From an uncultured Bacilli bacterium (GTDB lineage Bacteria > Bacillota_I > Bacilli_A > RF39 > UBA660): a stretch of 39,630 nucleotides of DNA. This document shows positions 23,477 to 32,169 of this stretch, piece by piece. Where the stretch lies: assembly GCA_947629255.1 (NCBI GenBank), contig CANRDF010000008.1, forward strand, positions 1 to 39,630, given 5' to 3'. Positions within the stretch are counted from its first letter, which is position 1. Each line of letters starts with the position of its first letter. The notes beneath the pieces were generated by a model. It was not told the origin of the DNA. It saw nothing but the letters and a program-made list of their open reading frames with translations, and did not search any database. A program made the translations under genes and the position numbers.

Positions 23477-24996
23477 CGGAACAAACTCCATGGATTATAC
23501 CAAACGCCCCCATGATTTGGCATACCAGTCGTTAAACTAAAGTGTAAGTGTGTTCCTGTTGATGACCCACTGCTACCCATGTAACCAATGACTTGACCAG
23601 CACTTACCTTATCGCCTACATGAACAATGATATCACTCTTCATATGGCCATACAAAGTATAGTAGTTGTTTTCATGTTGAATGGATACAAAGTTTCCATA
23701 ACTTCCACCACACATGCTTCCATAGTAACCATAGTTTGCACATGAAGTATTCACTTCGACAACAGTACCTCCACGAGCTGCATAGATAGGAGATCCAAAT
23801 CCTGTTCCGGATATATCTAGACCACGGTGAAATGAACCCCATCTTGGCTCGTAATCCGTTGTGATAACATAAGGCTTATTCGTAGGCCAAACCCAGTCTA
23901 GACCAGTATTAATAGAACCTGCTGTTCCACCACTCACATTTGGATAGTATCTAGGACCTACGGCAGTAATTTCTTGCACAGCTTCTCGAATGGTGACTTT
24001 ACTTAAAACCGTTGTATCCTGTGTACGTTCACCATTAATAATACGATACTCCTGCGTAATTCTTTCAAGTCCGGTGACTCCTGCTTGAGTGATTTTGCTT
24101 GTATTATAACTCATCGAATCATCTGTCACAGTGACTTTGGTGAATGCTTGCTCCACATCTTCTGTGGAACGAACTTCTTCATAAAGAGTTAAAATTGGAT
24201 TAATGATACCGTTTGCTAAAGTGTCTCCAATGGATAAAACAGCATTTTCGTTTCGAAACTTTGGATTTAAAATCATAAGTTCACGAACATTTAATTCGCT
24301 GGATGCAGCGATGCTACTTAAGGTATCTCCTTGTTTCACGGTATAGTTTTTTTGAGGTTCTATCGTTCCATAAAGAAGATATTGAGTAAGTTCACTTGCA
24401 TTCGTAAATATTTTTTCTTTGACAGGAATGTATGCTTTTTTAATCACAATGCTTTCTTCAAATTCCATATGATTAATTAAAGACCCGACATCACGAATCG
24501 GTTCTTGAGAGTTTGTAATATAAGCATTGTATTCTTGTTCAGATACAAATGTGGTAATAAAACGATGCTCTGCTTCTTTATAAATTTCATCATCTAAGAC
24601 ATAGATATTTGTCACTTTTTCTTCTTCGGTTTCACTTTTAGGTCTCGTGATTGTAATCATATATCCTTCAATAGTAAAATCACTTTTCTCTCGCATTTGT
24701 TCATAGATATTATTTGCTGATGTGACTTTCTCATTATATGTTACATATTCTTCAATGTTAAATCCGTTTGGCGGATACACTTGACTCACATGATACGTTT
24801 CTTTGATATCTTGTTGTTCTTCATTAATCATATTTAACAATTCGTCTTTATTTTCAACGAGTCCTAGAACTTCTCCATTCAAATAAATTTGATAAACGTT
24901 TTTTGGAGTTCGATTCATTGGATGAAAGCCACTAATTACAAATACAATAATTAAGATGACACATATGACCCCTGCATAAATTCCTTCTTTTTTCAT
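23473..24996 (-). CDS. Membrane-anchored LysM / G5 / M23 metallopeptidase
   Basis: 507 residues. N-terminal anchor (~6-24), a ~190-residue extracellular region, LysM (~218-263, NYTVKQGDTLSSIAASSELN), a G5-type domain (~270-350) and a C-terminal M23 domain (~380-507) with FHRGLD (HxxxD) and GTHLHFSL (HxH) zinc ligands. This architecture is that of peptidoglycan endopeptidases involved in cell-wall remodelling and cell separation. It is downstream of dnaB (12 nt) and overlaps walJ (ATGA). TGA here is a real stop, which supports the standard genetic code. Confidence 0.9.
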   Translation of the reverse strand: MKKEGIYAGVICVILIIVFVISGFHPMNRTPKNVYQIYLNGEVLGLVENKDELLNMINEEQQDIKETYHVSQVYPPNGFNIEEYVTYNEKVTSANNIYEQMREKSDFTIEGYMITITRPKSETEEEKVTNIYVLDDEIYKEAEHRFITTFVSEQEYNAYITNSQEPIRDVGSLINHMEFEESIVIKKAYIPVKEKIFTNASELTQYLLYGTIEPQKNYTVKQGDTLSSIAASSELNVRELMILNPKFRNENAVLSIGDTLANGIINPILTLYEEVRSTEDVEQAFTKVTVTDDSMSYNTSKITQAGVTGLERITQEYRIINGERTQDTTVLSKVTIREAVQEITAVGPRYYPNVSGGTAGSINTGLDWVWPTNKPYVITTDYEPRWGSFHRGLDISGTGFGSPIYAARGGTVVEVNTSCANYGYYGSMCGGSYGNFVSIQHENNYYTLYGHMKSDIIVHVGDKVSAGQVIGYMGSSGSSTGTHLHFSLTTGMPNHGGVWYNPWSLFR

Positions 24997-25008
24997 ACAA
25001 ATTCCTTC

Positions 25009-26361
25009 CTAAAATTCTCCTTCATCAGCTGGAGAAAAAGATTTAAAGCTACTTTTATTTAATTCAAAGAGTAATTGAATTAAGCCTGTACTCCCACGTC
25101 TTTGCTTAGCAATAATTAAGTCTACTGGTACAATGTTTTGTTTGTTATCTGCAGTCTTAGCTTCAAAGTAATCTTGACGATTTATGAATAGTACCAAGTC
25201 TGCATCTTGTTCAATCGAACCTGATTCACGTAAATCGGATAGTTTTGGTTGATTTGATTCACGTCTTTGTTCGACACCACGGGATAGCTGAGCTAAGGCA
25301 ATGACAGGTACTTTTAATTCCATGGCCATTGTTTTGAATGAACGTGAAATTTCAGATACTTCCACTTGACGAGATTCTACTCTTCCACCAGTTGTAACTA
25401 ACTGTAAGTAATCGATGATGACAAGGCCTAGCCCTTTTGGATTTCCGGCTAAACGACGACATTTGGCTTTAATTTCGGGAGCCGTGATGGATGCATTATC
25501 TTCAATATAGATATTCGTGTCCGCAAGTTCACTCATAGCCTCGGTATAACGTTTCCAATCGTTTTCATTTAACATACCAGTTTTTAATTTATCATTTTCA
25601 ATTTGGCCTACAGAACTAATCATACGATTTACTAGTTGGTCAGCACTCATCTCTAAGTTAAAAATGGCGATAGCTTTGTCTGTTTTAGCCGCGGCATTGG
25701 TTGCAATATTAAGTGCAATGGCCGTTTTACCCATACCAGGACGGGCAGCGATGATAATAAGCTCTCCTTCATGGAATCCACTTGTAGATTTATCTAAATC
25801 AACAAAACCAGAAGGAAGTCCTGTAATCGCTGATTTATTTTTACTCATTCTTTCTAAGTTTTCTTGAGCTTGCCTTAAAGCTTCTTGAATGGTTTTGAAT
25901 TCACTTGTTTGTCTTGCTCGAACTACATTTAAAAGTTTTTGTTCGGATTGATCTAAAAGATGAGTTAAGTTATCTTCTTCGTTGTAAGCATCGGTGATAA
26001 TATTTGTTGCTGTATTAATTAATCGTCTTCTTGTTGCTTTTTCTTTAACGATGTCCATGTAGTAATCTAGATTCGCACTGGTGGCAACCGAATCAATCAG
26101 TTCCATTAAGTATTCATATCCACCAATCGCATTTAAGTTTTTTTGTTTATCTAATTCATTTTTGACTGTTGTCGGGTCAATGGGTGAGCCTTCTTTATAA
26201 AGACTTGCTAAGGCATTAAATATTTTTTTGTGTTCTGGTTTAAAGAACATATCTTCTGTAATGTTATCTAAAATTCTTTCAAGTGCATAAGGGTCTAAAA
26301 ACGCAACACCTAGTACACTCATTTCTGCTTCTAAATTTTGTGGTAGTTCCCTTGCTGCCAT
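25009..26361 (-). CDS. dnaB: Replicative DNA helicase DnaB
   Basis: 450 residues (normal ~450-470). Hexameric helicase that unwinds DNA ahead of the replisome. N-terminal domain begins LPQNLEAEMSVLGVAFLD. The Walker A is ARPGMGKTAI (near residue 207). LGLVIIDYLQLV is the Walker B. The DnaB motif LRESGSIEQDADLVLFINR and IIAKQRRGSTG are intact, with no intein. 8 nt after rplI. Confidence 0.97.
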   Translation of the reverse strand: MAARELPQNLEAEMSVLGVAFLDPYALERILDNITEDMFFKPEHKKIFNALASLYKEGSPIDPTTVKNELDKQKNLNAIGGYEYLMELIDSVATSANLDYYMDIVKEKATRRRLINTATNIITDAYNEEDNLTHLLDQSEQKLLNVVRARQTSEFKTIQEALRQAQENLERMSKNKSAITGLPSGFVDLDKSTSGFHEGELIIIAARPGMGKTAIALNIATNAAAKTDKAIAIFNLEMSADQLVNRMISSVGQIENDKLKTGMLNENDWKRYTEAMSELADTNIYIEDNASITAPEIKAKCRRLAGNPKGLGLVIIDYLQLVTTGGRVESRQVEVSEISRSFKTMAMELKVPVIALAQLSRGVEQRRESNQPKLSDLRESGSIEQDADLVLFINRQDYFEAKTADNKQNIVPVDLIIAKQRRGSTGLIQLLFELNKSSFKSFSPADEGEF

Positions 26362-26369
26362 ATTCTCAC

Positions 26370-26810
26370 CTACTTCTTTACTGTTATCTTTATTTTAAAT
26401 TGAACTCTTTTATGTAATTCAATGTTCACTTCATGAACTCCTAACGTATCAATTGGATGGTCTAATTGAATGCATTTTTTATCAATGTTATATCCTAATT
26501 TTTTTAGTTCATCACTAATTTGTTTACTCGATATCACTCCAAAGACTTTATCTTCTTTTCCAGTTTTTACATGAAACTCTAGATGTTCTTTTAAGATATT
26601 TTCTTTCATTTTGGTAAGGTCACTTACTCTTGTCTCTTCTTCTAAATGACGATTTAAAAGTTCTTTGTCTAAAACTTCTTTACTTCGTTTTGTTTCTGGA
26701 ACGGCTAAACCTTTTTTAATTAAAAAGTTGTTTGCATATCCATCACTGACATCAATAATTTGGTCTTTTTTCCCTTGCCCTTTTACATCTTTTAATAAAA
26801 TGACTTTCAT
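26370..26810 (-). CDS. rplI: 50S ribosomal protein L9
   Basis: 146 residues. Begins MKVILLKDVKGQGKKDQIIDVSDGYANNFLIKKGLA, the L9 signature. The rest is the long helix and the C-terminal domain (KVFGVISSKQISDELKKLGYNIDKK). AAAGGAGG precedes the ATG. It starts the cluster rplI-dnaB and is preceded by its own weak promoter (TATAAT 26842-26837 on the minus strand). The gdpP gene that often precedes rplI in Bacilli is absent. Confidence 0.96.
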   Translation of the reverse strand: MKVILLKDVKGQGKKDQIIDVSDGYANNFLIKKGLAVPETKRSKEVLDKELLNRHLEEETRVSDLTKMKENILKEHLEFHVKTGKEDKVFGVISSKQISDELKKLGYNIDKKCIQLDHPIDTLGVHEVNIELHKRVQFKIKITVKK

Positions 26811-26836
26811 TTCTTAAACCTCCTTTAAGTGAATTT

Positions 26837-26842
26837 ATTATA
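26837..26842 (-). promoter_or_regulatory. Possible rplI promoter (-10)
   Basis: TATAAT on the minus strand, 27 nt ahead of the start codon. The -35 at 17-nt spacing (TATACG) is poor. A hairpin AGATGC / GTGTCT followed by six T's lies just upstream (about 26882-26900), a weak terminator for the rpsF-ssb-rpsR transcript. Confidence 0.4.
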
Positions 26843-26901
26843 TCAAAAATTTTAGAATTCGTATATACTGTACCAATAAAAAAGACACTTTTTAAAAGCA
26901 T

Positions 26902-27117
26902 CTATTTTACAAATGGAATAAATCCCATAAATCTTGCATATTTTATTTGTTCAGCAATATGTCTTTGATGTCTTGCACATGCACCAGTCATACGTCTAGG
27001 TAAAATTTTACCTTTTTCACTAATATATTTATTGATAATCATAACATCTTTATAATCAACGCTTTTTCCAGCACACATTTGACAAATTTTTTTCTTTTTT
27101 CTTCTAAATTCTGGCAT
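26902..27117 (-). CDS. rpsR: 30S ribosomal protein S18 (zinc-binding type)
   Basis: 71 residues. MPEFRRKKKKICQMCAG, then DYKDVMIINKYISEKGKILPRRMTG, then ACARHQRHIAEQIKYARFMGFIPF. It keeps CxxC near the start and a C/H pair later, so this is the zinc-carrying C+ version. S18 binds S6 in the 30S platform. 22 nt after ssb. Confidence 0.96.
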   Translation of the reverse strand: MPEFRRKKKKICQMCAGKSVDYKDVMIINKYISEKGKILPRRMTGACARHQRHIAEQIKYARFMGFIPFVK

Positions 27118-27139
27118 AAACTACTCTCTCCTTTCTCAC

Positions 27140-27619
27140 TTAGAATGGTAAGTCATCATCCGTTAATGCGACTTCATTTCCAAAATCATTAAAAATATTT
27201 TCTGTAACATCGGTTGTTGGTAAATCTTGTGGTTCCTCATAAGTTGGCATAGGTTGAGAATAACTCGTACTTCCTCCAGCAGAACTTCCATCTTGTGAAC
27301 TACGGCTTCCTAAGAATGTTACATTTAAAGCTACAACGTCGGTTGTATAATGTTTTTGTCCATCTTGTCCTGTATAAGAACCTGTTTGAATTCTTCCATC
27401 GACAGCGACTTGAGAGCCCTTAGTACAATATTTTGCAATATTCTCAGCTTGTCTTGCCCAGGCTACACAGTTAATGAAATCTGTTTGAGGTTGTCCACCG
27501 TTTTGAGAACTCGTCGGACGGTTAATGGCTACAGAAAATCTAGTGACTGACATTCCACTTCCCGTTGTACGTAGTTCTGGATCCCTTGTTAATCTTCCAA
27601 TTAAAATTACCTTATTCAT
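27140..27619 (-). CDS. ssb: Single-stranded DNA-binding protein
   Basis: 159 residues. OB-fold domain (MNKVILIGRLTRDPELR…NCVAWARQAENIAKYCTKGSQVAVDGRIQTGSY…), then a flexible Gly/Ser/Gln linker, then the acidic DDDLPF tip that recruits repair and replication proteins. Located between rpsF and rpsR as in B. subtilis; only 3 nt from rpsF. Confidence 0.97.
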   Translation of the reverse strand: MNKVILIGRLTRDPELRTTGSGMSVTRFSVAINRPTSSQNGGQPQTDFINCVAWARQAENIAKYCTKGSQVAVDGRIQTGSYTGQDGQKHYTTDVVALNVTFLGSRSSQDGSSAGGSTSYSQPMPTYEEPQDLPTTDVTENIFNDFGNEVALTDDDLPF

Positions 27620-27622
27620 ATG

Positions 27623-27913
27623 TTACTCTCTTTCTTTACGAATAATTAAATGTCTTAAAACGTTTTCATCTAAACGAATTTTACGGTCAAATTCACCAAT
27701 GCAATCTTTGTCAGCTTCTACTTGCATAACAAAATAGTATCCATTCATTTCTTTTTTGATTGGATAGGCAAATTTCTTTTCACCAAGTTCTTTGTACTCA
27801 GCAACTTTACCTTTTAAGTCAGAAACTAATTTTTTATAACCTTCAGCAGTTTTCTTTACGTCTCCGCTTTCCATAGTTGCTTTTACAATAAACATAATTT
27901 CATAATTGTTCAT
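27623..27913 (-). CDS. rpsF: 30S ribosomal protein S6
   Basis: 96 residues. Starts MNNYEIMFIVKATM. YKELGEKKFAYPIKKEMNGYYFVMQVE is the family core, and RLDENVLRHLIIRK ends it. S6 forms a heterodimer with S18. AAGGAGG lies before the ATG. First gene of rpsF-ssb-rpsR. Confidence 0.96.
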   Translation of the reverse strand: MNNYEIMFIVKATMESGDVKKTAEGYKKLVSDLKGKVAEYKELGEKKFAYPIKKEMNGYYFVMQVEADKDCIGEFDRKIRLDENVLRHLIIRKERE

Positions 27914-28020
27914 TTTTTTACACCTCCTTATGGTCTAATGGCTTTCTCATTTTTCAGAAAAAGCAAGGAGTAAATTTCATTACTCGCGATTATTTTAGCA
28001 TAAGTTGCTAGGATTGTAAA
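27914..28020 (-). promoter_or_regulatory. rpsF promoter and structured leader
   Basis: On the minus strand -35 TTTACA (28020-28015), 17-nt spacer, -10 TAAAAT (27997-27992). The leader contains hairpins GAGTAA / TTACTC and CTTTTTC / GAGAAAG before the RBS. In many bacteria the rpsF leader binds the S6:S18 dimer for feedback control. I do not find enough of that motif to claim it here. Confidence 0.6.
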
Positions 28021-28044
28021 CCACTTTTTTACTTTATCCATATG

Positions 28045-28110
28045 CTATTTTATGATTAAGCTTTTGGTTTCACGCATTTCTTTTGGAACAGCAATTTCCA
28101 GGTGCGACGT
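28045..28110 (-). pseudogene. Damaged second copy of the gpmI 3' end
   Basis: 28046-28100 matches 29925-29979 (gpmI C-terminal codons to just before the stop) with a single mismatch in 55 bp. 28101-28110 matches 29997-30006. The 17 bp between these blocks in gpmI are missing here. The coding content is …EIAVPKEMRETKSLIIK followed by a stop. The unrecognised gene at 28124-29857 lies between this remnant and the intact gpmI. Confidence 0.85.
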
Positions 28111-28123
28111 CATCAAATACTTT

Positions 28124-29857
28124 TTACCATTCATGACATCTGTCGATATAACGTCTCATTAAAATGATATCACCTTGCATAGTATCTTGTTGATTTTCCA
28201 AATCAAAAAACATCATTTCAGGATTGTTGAGTTCCCTAAGACTATGACCCATTGTATGTACTTCCCTTACATATTCCTGTAATTTTTCTAATATTTCTTT
28301 TTCATCAGGTGAATCAAAAAATTTCTTTAAGCCTCGATTTATCCTCTCTGCGATATACTTGTCACCAAATCCATACCAATCATTTGCAATAAATTCCAAC
28401 ACTTGCAAATACTTTCCATATCTTATTGGTTTTAATAAAATAGATTCTGATGGCCATATATAAGATGTTACATATTTATTATTTTCTTTTTTTCGAATAT
28501 TTGTTTCTAATACTCCCAAATTCATATATCTTAAAAGAACATATAAAACTTCTAGGATATTTTCTTTATTTTCTAAAAATTCTTCCTTTAATGGATCTGG
28601 TCTTGGACATTCCCAATGCTCTCTTCTATATACTTTTGCTCTCATCAATTCTGTTTTGCAAATTTGTAAATACATTTTATCTTCAATTTTTTCTAAAACT
28701 GAGGAATTAATATTCCCGTTATTTACAGTAATGTTTTCCCTTTCACATAAGTTACTACTCACGATTTCTTTTATAAGCTTTTCCATATTTTCTAAAGACA
28801 TCCATGGTTGGTTTTTTTCTTCTATTTGTTTCATAAATGAAATAGGTTCGTATTGAGCTTTCAAAAAAGTATAATCTATATCATGAAGTTCTACTTTTTC
28901 TTTTAAAAGTAACATTAAATTTTGATTAAACAAAAAACATAATAAATCAACTAGTAAATCTTTTTTATTTTCATCTTGTAATTCTTGTTCTACTTTCTCT
29001 TTTAATCCATAATGAAATTGACTGAAAGCAGAAATCATTTTATTTTTATCCATAGTGATTTCACTTAAAAAAGTAAAGGGAGTTATCGTTATCCTGTCAT
29101 TTTTTGCCTCCACTCCATAAAGAGTTTCAAAGCCAATTGTACCCATACTACCGTTTATTTCTCTTACCCAAATAGAATCATGAAAATGAGGGTTTTTTAT
29201 AGAAATAAAATTTTTATCTAAGACTTCTATATCTTTTTTATCAATAGAAAATGTGATTGAATTTGGAATTTGTGAAACAATTCCATCTCTTCCTAAAGTA
29301 AGTAAATTTGCAACAGCACCGTAAAACATATTATAAGGTCTATCCGCGTCCTTAACTTTATATTTCAAGCGTCGATAATCAGAAAGATATGCCGGAGGTA
29401 TTACATGACCTTCATGCCGAGACATATAAATAGATTTGACTATTAAAAGGGGAGAATTATACATAAAACGCACACCTGGTTTTGCTTCTACGTCCGGAAT
29501 GTTTTTCTGTACTTTTTCATTCATAGTTTCTAATAATGCTTTTACTTCATCTCCAAAAGAAATATCTTCTCCAATAATTAATGTAGGAATCCTTATTTCT
29601 TTATATTGTCGTAATTCATCTGCATATTCTTTTGCCTTTGCATACAAAGCATTTTTTGTTAAAACAATTGGTACTTCTTTTTCCTTTATTTTTCCTTGAT
29701 TTAACAGAATCTCTTTATAAAGATTTAACAAATTTAATGTTTTGGTATCTAATACGACAATATATTTATAATATTCTTTTAAAACTTCCTCAAAAAAAGA
29801 ATAACATTTTTCATTTACCCGCGTTAATTGTTTCTCTAATTCTTCATAATTTATCAT
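28124..29857 (-). CDS. Unrecognised 577-residue protein, possible mobile cargo gene
   Basis: I do not recognise a family. No signal peptide or transmembrane segment is seen. The N-terminal ~130 residues alternate strands and helices (YIVVLDTKTLNLLNLYKEILL; VPIVLTKNALYAKAKEYADEL; IPTLIIGEDISFG). The last segment faintly resembles the PRPP-loop of phosphoribosyltransferase-like folds, but this is weak. The middle (~150-290) is rich in aromatic residues and the C-terminal half is helical and charged. RBS GGAGG precedes the ATG. A TAAAAT at 29890-29885 and a TGTCGAAA (29906-29899) lie upstream. It is placed exactly between the two gpmI 3'-end copies, suggesting it arrived by insertion. Confidence 0.7.
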   Translation of the reverse strand: MINYEELEKQLTRVNEKCYSFFEEVLKEYYKYIVVLDTKTLNLLNLYKEILLNQGKIKEKEVPIVLTKNALYAKAKEYADELRQYKEIRIPTLIIGEDISFGDEVKALLETMNEKVQKNIPDVEAKPGVRFMYNSPLLIVKSIYMSRHEGHVIPPAYLSDYRRLKYKVKDADRPYNMFYGAVANLLTLGRDGIVSQIPNSITFSIDKKDIEVLDKNFISIKNPHFHDSIWVREINGSMGTIGFETLYGVEAKNDRITITPFTFLSEITMDKNKMISAFSQFHYGLKEKVEQELQDENKKDLLVDLLCFLFNQNLMLLLKEKVELHDIDYTFLKAQYEPISFMKQIEEKNQPWMSLENMEKLIKEIVSSNLCERENITVNNGNINSSVLEKIEDKMYLQICKTELMRAKVYRREHWECPRPDPLKEEFLENKENILEVLYVLLRYMNLGVLETNIRKKENNKYVTSYIWPSESILLKPIRYGKYLQVLEFIANDWYGFGDKYIAERINRGLKKFFDSPDEKEILEKLQEYVREVHTMGHSLRELNNPEMMFFDLENQQDTMQGDIILMRRYIDRCHEW

Positions 29858-29923
29858 CTATTTTTTCCTCCATTTTTTCCTACTATTTTAATCTATAGTT
29901 TCGACATTATAAATCTTTTTTTG

Positions 29924-31426
29924 TTATTTTATGATTAAGCTTTTGGTTTCACGCATCTCTTTTGGAACAGCAATTTCCATATATTCTAAAACGGTAGGTG
30001 CGACGTTTGTTAAATCGCCTTTTTCTTCTAGTTTTATTTTTTGGTCGGTGATAATAAATGGTACTTTACTTAATGTATGGGTTGTGACAGGTTGTCCTTT
30101 TTCATCAATCATTTGGTCGGCATTTCCGTGGTCGGCTAGAATTACTAAAGTATAGAAATTTTCTTCAGCTTTCTCAGCTAATACATTTACACAGAAATCT
30201 ACTGTAATACAAGCTTTTACGGCAGCATCTAAAACACCGGTATGCCCGACCATATCAGGATTCGCATAATTGACTAGAATGAAATCATAATCTTTTTCCA
30301 TACATTGAATGACTTTTTTGGTAACATCAATCGCGCTCATCTCTGGTTTTAAATCATAGGTTGCCACTTTCGGAGATGGAATTAAAAATTTTTGACATCC
30401 TTCTAACGAACTGTTACTTTCTCCATCAAAGAAATAGGTAACATGGGCATACTTCTCTGTCTCGGCAATTCTTGCTTCGGTAAGGCCTAAGTTTGATAAA
30501 TAAACTCCTAAAGGATTGGTGACTTCTTCTCGTTCTAGGAAGAAGTTAGTTTTAATCTTGGGGTCAATAGGAAGAAAAGAATAAACGGCTACATCTTTTT
30601 TGATTCGATGAAACTCTTCAAAAGTCTCGCTTGTAAATGCACTGATGATTTGTTTTGCACGGTCTGTACGATAGTTCATCCAAAGAATACAATCGCCATT
30701 TTGAATTTCAACAAAATCTTTCGTTTTTAAAGGTGGGATAAATTCATCGGTAATATTTTTTTCATAACATTTTTGAATCATTAAAGGAATATTTGGAGTT
30801 ACTACACCGACTCCATTTGTTAGTAACTCATAGTATTTTTTTGTTCGATCCCAGTTTTTGTCACGATCCATTGCATAATATCTTCCACAGATACTCGCAA
30901 TGGTTCCGACTTTTGTTTCATTTAGTTTTTCTTCTAAAGGATGAATATAGTTATAGAGGGCTTTTGTCTCGGTATCACGCCCATCACTAATGGCATGAAA
31001 AGAAACATTTGTTATTTCTTCTTTTTGTAAGACAGAAATCAGTTTCATAAAATGGTCAAAACTAGAATGAACTTTTCCATCACTTAGTAAACCAATGACA
31101 TGAAGCCGTTTTCCTGTTTCTTTTAAGTAGTTAATCATTTGAGAAAAATTCTCATTTTCCATAGGCTTACCATCTAAAAACTCACTTAGCAAGGCAATAC
31201 TTTGTTTTATTTTTCTTCCGGCTCCAATTGTCATATGTCCAACTTCACTATTACCAAATTGTCCTGGTTCTAGTCCAACTGCTTCTTCACTTGCTTCAAG
31301 AAGGGAATGAGGATATTTATCCCACAGTTTTAAAAAGTTTCTTGGAGGTGCCATCATAACAGCATTTCCTAATTTATTATCACTGTAGCCAAATCCGTCC
31401 ATTACTACCATACATATTTTTTTCAT
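29924..31426 (-). CDS. gpmI: 2,3-bisphosphoglycerate-independent phosphoglycerate mutase
   Basis: 500 residues (usual ~510). Glycolysis: 3-phosphoglycerate to 2-phosphoglycerate, Mn-dependent. Metal/phosphate residues: VVMDGFGY (Asp10), FGNSEVGHMTIGAG (Ser60, the phosphorylated serine). ILADHGNADQM is one metal motif. The substrate-binding SDGRDT and the DRDKNWDR region are also present. Its 3' end is repeated, damaged, 1.9 kb away at 28045-28110. Confidence 0.96.
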   Translation of the reverse strand: MKKICMVVMDGFGYSDNKLGNAVMMAPPRNFLKLWDKYPHSLLEASEEAVGLEPGQFGNSEVGHMTIGAGRKIKQSIALLSEFLDGKPMENENFSQMINYLKETGKRLHVIGLLSDGKVHSSFDHFMKLISVLQKEEITNVSFHAISDGRDTETKALYNYIHPLEEKLNETKVGTIASICGRYYAMDRDKNWDRTKKYYELLTNGVGVVTPNIPLMIQKCYEKNITDEFIPPLKTKDFVEIQNGDCILWMNYRTDRAKQIISAFTSETFEEFHRIKKDVAVYSFLPIDPKIKTNFFLEREEVTNPLGVYLSNLGLTEARIAETEKYAHVTYFFDGESNSSLEGCQKFLIPSPKVATYDLKPEMSAIDVTKKVIQCMEKDYDFILVNYANPDMVGHTGVLDAAVKACITVDFCVNVLAEKAEENFYTLVILADHGNADQMIDEKGQPVTTHTLSKVPFIITDQKIKLEEKGDLTNVAPTVLEYMEIAVPKEMRETKSLIIK

Positions 31427-31469
31427 AATCGACTCTCTTTTCTCTATTTATGATTTTATCATAACTTTT

Positions 31470-31498
31470 AAAAAAAAGAAATAAGTGTTCCTTACTTC
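31470..31498 (-). terminator. Terminator after the rlmB-sigH-membrane protein operon
   Basis: On the minus strand GAAGTAAG pairs with CTTATTTC (one G-U), loop GAACA, then eight T's (31477-31470). It directly follows the stop codon at 31502. Confidence 0.85.
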
Positions 31499-31501
31499 TT
31501 A

Positions 31502-32164
31502 TTAATCTATTAATATTAAGAATTCATCAACTTTCCAAATGTCTTCTTCTTTTACTAAATCAAATTCGTATACATCATCTCGACTACAGATTCCTTTGTC
31601 ATCACACAATTTAATATTTTCTCTTGCTTTAATTCGTTCGTTCGTGGCAGATTCTAAAATAAGATATTCTTCGGATGCATCATAACTCGGAATTGCACTT
31701 GTTACAAAAATTGCATCAAATAAATCACGAGGTGCCATATATAGACTTCCAGATATATTAATATCACTTCTTTTTTCTATTTCTTCCATATATTGATAAT
31801 AATTGTCGTAAGCTTTAGATGATAATAATGTTTTTAATTCATTTAAAAATTCTTCATTTACCACCATATAGATATCATTCTCTTCACTTGTATGATTTGC
31901 TGAAACGTCACCAATATTGTAGTACTGAGCATCATGAAAGAAATTTTTTAAATTCGTTCTTTTTTCTTCCACAAGCTCTCTTATTTCACTTTCTGTCATA
32001 TCACTTGCATTTGTAAATTTAAGTTCCTCAGGTGCTGGTGGCTCTTCTGTATAATCAATATTTTCTCTTTTGCCTGTAAAACTCATTACTCCGAGTAATA
32101 CAAATACAAAAAGTATTCCGACAACTATGACTAACCCTAGACGTATCCATTCTTTCTTTTTCAT
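31502..32164 (-). CDS. Membrane-anchored protein of unknown function
   Basis: 220 residues from the ATG at 32164, which has GAGGAG 8 nt upstream. A cytoplasmic KKKEWIRLG start, one transmembrane helix (LVIVVGILFVFVLLGVMSF, ~8-29), then an extracellular domain with acidic Pro-rich linker (YTEEPPAPEELKF). The domain contains two cysteines in LCDDKGICSRDD that could form a disulfide. I do not recognise a family. It follows the sigma-factor gene by 5 nt, so it could be an anti-sigma partner or a target; no anti-sigma motif is seen. Confidence 0.65.
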   Translation of the reverse strand: MKKKEWIRLGLVIVVGILFVFVLLGVMSFTGKRENIDYTEEPPAPEELKFTNASDMTESEIRELVEEKRTNLKNFFHDAQYYNIGDVSANHTSEENDIYMVVNEEFLNELKTLLSSKAYDNYYQYMEEIEKRSDINISGSLYMAPRDLFDAIFVTSAIPSYDASEEYLILESATNERIKARENIKLCDDKGICSRDDVYEFDLVKEEDIWKVDEFLILID

Positions 32165-32169
32165 TCTAC

